DNA of 7,333 bases, taken from positions 1 through 7,333 of the forward strand of contig JAHENO010000096.1 in the NCBI GenBank assembly GCA_018609945.1, given 5' to 3'. The translations under genes were made by a program, and so were the position numbers. Positions 5,853-7,333 of this stretch are shown here, in pieces. Source of the DNA: Haloarculaceae archaeon (GTDB lineage: Archaea > Halobacteriota > Halobacteria > Halobacteriales > Haloarculaceae). The notes beneath the pieces were generated by a model. That model was not told the origin of the DNA. It ran no database searches and was given only the letters and a program-made list of their open reading frames with translations. Within the stretch, counting starts at the first letter, position 1. Each line of letters begins with the position of its first letter.

Positions 5853-7145
5853 AGCATACAGCGCTGCATTCACCTCCTCAAGAAGCGTCTGGCGTGATGG
5901 AGCTGGTTGTCTTGCCTCCTGATACCACGTATTCGGGAGATTCGGATCGTAGTTGAACGATACAACGATCTCAGAGAGAACCCGCTGGGCGTACGACCGG
6001 AAGGTCGTCGCCCAGCGTTCCGTCGGGAACACGCAGTCATCATCCAGTTCCTCAGCGTGATCGACGAACAACCGAAGGATAGCTCTGCTGACCACCAGCG
6101 TCAGCAGAGCCGCCGTCACCTGAATCCGGACGATGTGTTCTTTCTCCGTCTGGAACCGACCCAGCCCGTACTGCGATTTCAATTCGCGGAACAACAGTTC
6201 AACGACCCACCGAGCACGGTACAGCGTCGAGATGTCCTCAGGACTGAACGTCCCACTGGGTAAGTTCGTGATGTACAATCGATAGCCGTCGTCGGCGTCC
6301 TCATCGCGGACGCCGACGACTCGGAACCGCTTGCTGTCCCACGACCGCGTCTTGTTGTATTCTCGCCGCTGGAACCGAACTGTGACTTCAACGTCGATGT
6401 GTTTTCGATACAGATCACCGACAACATCGAAGATTTGCTTGCCTTCGAGCGGAATGGCGCGGCCGCGCCATTCGCGCAGCTCGCGGACGATTTCCGGATT
6501 CGCACTCCGTTTCAGTCTGCTGACGAAGAAGCCATCGTTCTCGTCGATCAGCGCGAACCGACGGTATTTGAAGAAGCCGAGATCGAGCAAGAACAACCGT
6601 CCACGCATCCACGATCCGGTTTTGAAGAGGGTGCTCTCGTGGGTTCGCTCGTCGGTGATCGCGCGGGCGATCACCGACTGCGTGGTGACGCTGTGGACGA
6701 GATAGAGCTTGAGTCCGGAGACATCTTGATGGGTCGCAGGAAACGCCGAGAGGAAGCGATGTAACCGCACGACGGTAGCGTCGGCGACGACTACATCGCG
6801 GAACTGCTTGAAGGCTGGAGCGAGGGTGTGAGGGACAGCGACCTCCTCGACGGCGTGGTCGAGGAGGTCGCGGAGGAGTCGTTCGAGTTCTATAGTGAAT
6901 CGGTCGTAGAAGCTGGAGGCGACGAGATTCTGGCCGGTTGCGCCGTTGTACGTCCGGCGATAAGCGGCGATCGAGCGGGCTTCGCCGCCGACGGCGAAGC
7001 CCACGATAAGCGTCCAGACCAGTACCCGGATGTCGAGCTTGCGCTCTCTCACGACGACTTCGCGCTCACGCGCGAGGTCGTCGATCATCCTGGATGGGAA
7101 CAGCGAAGTCAGCAGCGACCTAATTGCATCTGGGGAGAGTTTCAT
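5838..7145 (-). CDS. IS4-family (ISH8-like) DDE transposase, full length
   Basis: A 435-residue transposase that cuts and joins the ends of its own element. The catalytic triad is visible: D122 in VVADATVVRL, D188 in LLDLGF, and E316. E316 lies in the IS4 signature Y-2-R-3-E-6-K, fully kept as Y309, R312, E316 and K323 (YRARWVVELLFRELK). The N-terminal region, including KLDIRVLVWTLIVGF and SIAAYRRTYNGATGQ, is typical of this group, and VSRLKRSANPE fits the insertion region. No frameshift or internal stop is present, so the enzyme may be functional. Third codon positions are visibly less GC-biased than in the neighbouring genes, as expected of transferred DNA. Unlike the other genes it seems to have a short leader of about 20 bases with a GGGGAAGTGA sequence directly before the ATG that may act as a ribosome binding site. 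The stop codon lies inside the left terminal repeat. Confidence 0.93.
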   Translation of the reverse strand: MKLSPDAIRSLLTSLFPSRMIDDLAREREVVVRERKLDIRVLVWTLIVGFAVGGEARSIAAYRRTYNGATGQNLVASSFYDRFTIELERLLRDLLDHAVEEVAVPHTLAPAFKQFRDVVVADATVVRLHRFLSAFPATHQDVSGLKLYLVHSVTTQSVIARAITDERTHESTLFKTGSWMRGRLFLLDLGFFKYRRFALIDENDGFFVSRLKRSANPEIVRELREWRGRAIPLEGKQIFDVVGDLYRKHIDVEVTVRFQRREYNKTRSWDSKRFRVVGVRDEDADDGYRLYITNLPSGTFSPEDISTLYRARWVVELLFRELKSQYGLGRFQTEKEHIVRIQVTAALLTLVVSRAILRLFVDHAEELDDDCVFPTERWATTFRSYAQRVLSEIVVSFNYDPNLPNTWYQEARQPAPSRQTLLEEVNAALYADFTS

Positions 7146-7189
7146 TCACTTCCCCTTCGCTCTCTGAGTTCAGGTAGCCGTCGGCTTGC

Positions 7190-7217
7190 GATTTAGCCTC
7201 TTATCCGAATACGAATG
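7190..7217 (-). repeat. Right terminal inverted repeat of the insertion sequence
   Basis: Read on the minus strand from 7217 it begins CATTCGTATTCGG, then ATAAGA, and ends in AAATC, matching the left end at 24 of 28 positions. It includes the TATA-like sequence (7191-7197) that probably drives the transposase. Similarity stops at 7217, which defines the element's edge. Confidence 0.88.
7191..7197 (-). promoter_or_regulatory. TATA-like element of the transposase gene within the right terminal repeat
   Basis: The minus strand reads GCTAAAT, 46-52 bases before the ATG at 7145. This predicts a start of transcription near 7166 and a leader of about 20 bases. Because it lies inside the terminal repeat, transposase bound to the end could repress its own synthesis (inference). 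Confidence 0.4.
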
Positions 7218-7285
7218 GTATCACCTCGTATACACACCCACGACGGGTCCGTGTCGTTGATTGCCGTCGACCACCAACTACGGCT

Positions 7286-7333
7286 ATGAAACGCTCCATC
7301 GCGGACCACGCCGCCAGGTTCGACGAGAAGGCC
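7286..7333 (+). CDS. Start of a probable SAM-dependent methyltransferase gene, cut off by window edge
   Basis: Only 16 codons are visible: MKRSIADHAARFDEKA. The HAARFDEKA segment recalls the N-terminus of haloarchaeal class I SAM-dependent methyltransferases, which often begin this way before a Tyr-Asp pair and the methyltransferase fold. None of the SAM-binding motifs is within the window, so the call rests on recognition of the N-terminus only. The ATG lies 68 bases past the insertion sequence. No convincing TATA element stands at the usual distance (about 7255-7263), so either the start lies elsewhere or the insertion has altered the promoter. Confidence 0.5.
   Translation, partial: MKRSIADHAARFDEKA

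Larger units (their letters stand above)
5825..7217 (-). mobile_element. Intact IS4-family (ISH8-like) insertion sequence, 1393 bases
   Basis: Two 28-base terminal inverted repeats bound a single full-length transposase gene on the minus strand. The size is close to the roughly 1.4 kb typical of ISH8-type elements of haloarchaea (from memory of the family). The open frame, complete DDE and YREK residues and matching ends suggest a potentially active copy. The 10 bases flanking each end (ctccgtgaag on the left, gtatcacctc on the right) do not match, so the usual target duplication is absent. Confidence 0.87.

Noticed and set aside
5782..7231. Eight-base match CCTCGTAT on both sides of the insertion sequence (5782-5789 and 7224-7231)
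   Set aside because: The copies are 35 and 6 bases from the element's ends, not adjacent as a target duplication must be, and a match of this length is plausible by chance.
1..7333. CRISPR array, tRNA or rRNA gene, toxin-antitoxin or defence system
   Set aside because: I looked for regularly spaced repeats, cloverleaf-like stretches and relevant protein motifs on both strands and found none.

Overview
The window looks like chromosomal DNA from a halophilic archaeon (class Halobacteria). It is GC-rich, the predicted proteins are rich in Asp and Glu, and the genes carry archaeal-type TATA elements. In five of the six promoter regions examined, the TATA-like element sits about 25-32 bases before the chosen start codon, the spacing of leaderless haloarchaeal transcripts. 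The protein types also fit: a GufA-type ZIP transporter, a Tat/lipobox PQQ-repeat lipoprotein, a stand-alone TrkA-like RCK protein, a FilR1-type winged-helix regulator and an ISH8-like IS4-family element.

Layout. Positions 1-818 (minus) hold a ZIP-family metal transporter whose C-terminal end runs off the window. Positions 952-3165 (minus) encode a 737-residue exported lipoprotein with 16 PQQ-type beta-propeller repeats. A 309-base gap follows, then 3475-4137 (minus), a TrkA-like NAD-binding RCK protein, and 4212-4499 (minus), a small acidic protein of unknown function. A regulatory gap (4500-4848) separates this minus-strand group from 4849-5640 (plus), an HTH/FilR1 regulator. Just past that gene lies a long imperfect hairpin (5646-5706). 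Positions 5825-7217 are an apparently intact insertion sequence with 28-base terminal inverted repeats and a 435-residue DDE transposase. The window closes at 7286-7333 with the first 16 codons of a gene resembling haloarchaeal SAM-dependent methyltransferases.

How the genes work together. The minus-strand genes are not a tight operon: each has its own TATA-like element and gaps of 74-309 bases separate them. ZIP and TrkA-like proteins both concern ion handling, but nothing in the sequence links them directly. I see no CRISPR array, defence cassette, toxin-antitoxin pair, RNA gene or clearly new multi-gene system. The points most worth a second look are non-coding: the hairpin after the regulator, candidate operators in the divergent gap and before the lipoprotein gene, and the insertion sequence with no visible target-site duplication next to the methyltransferase-like gene.
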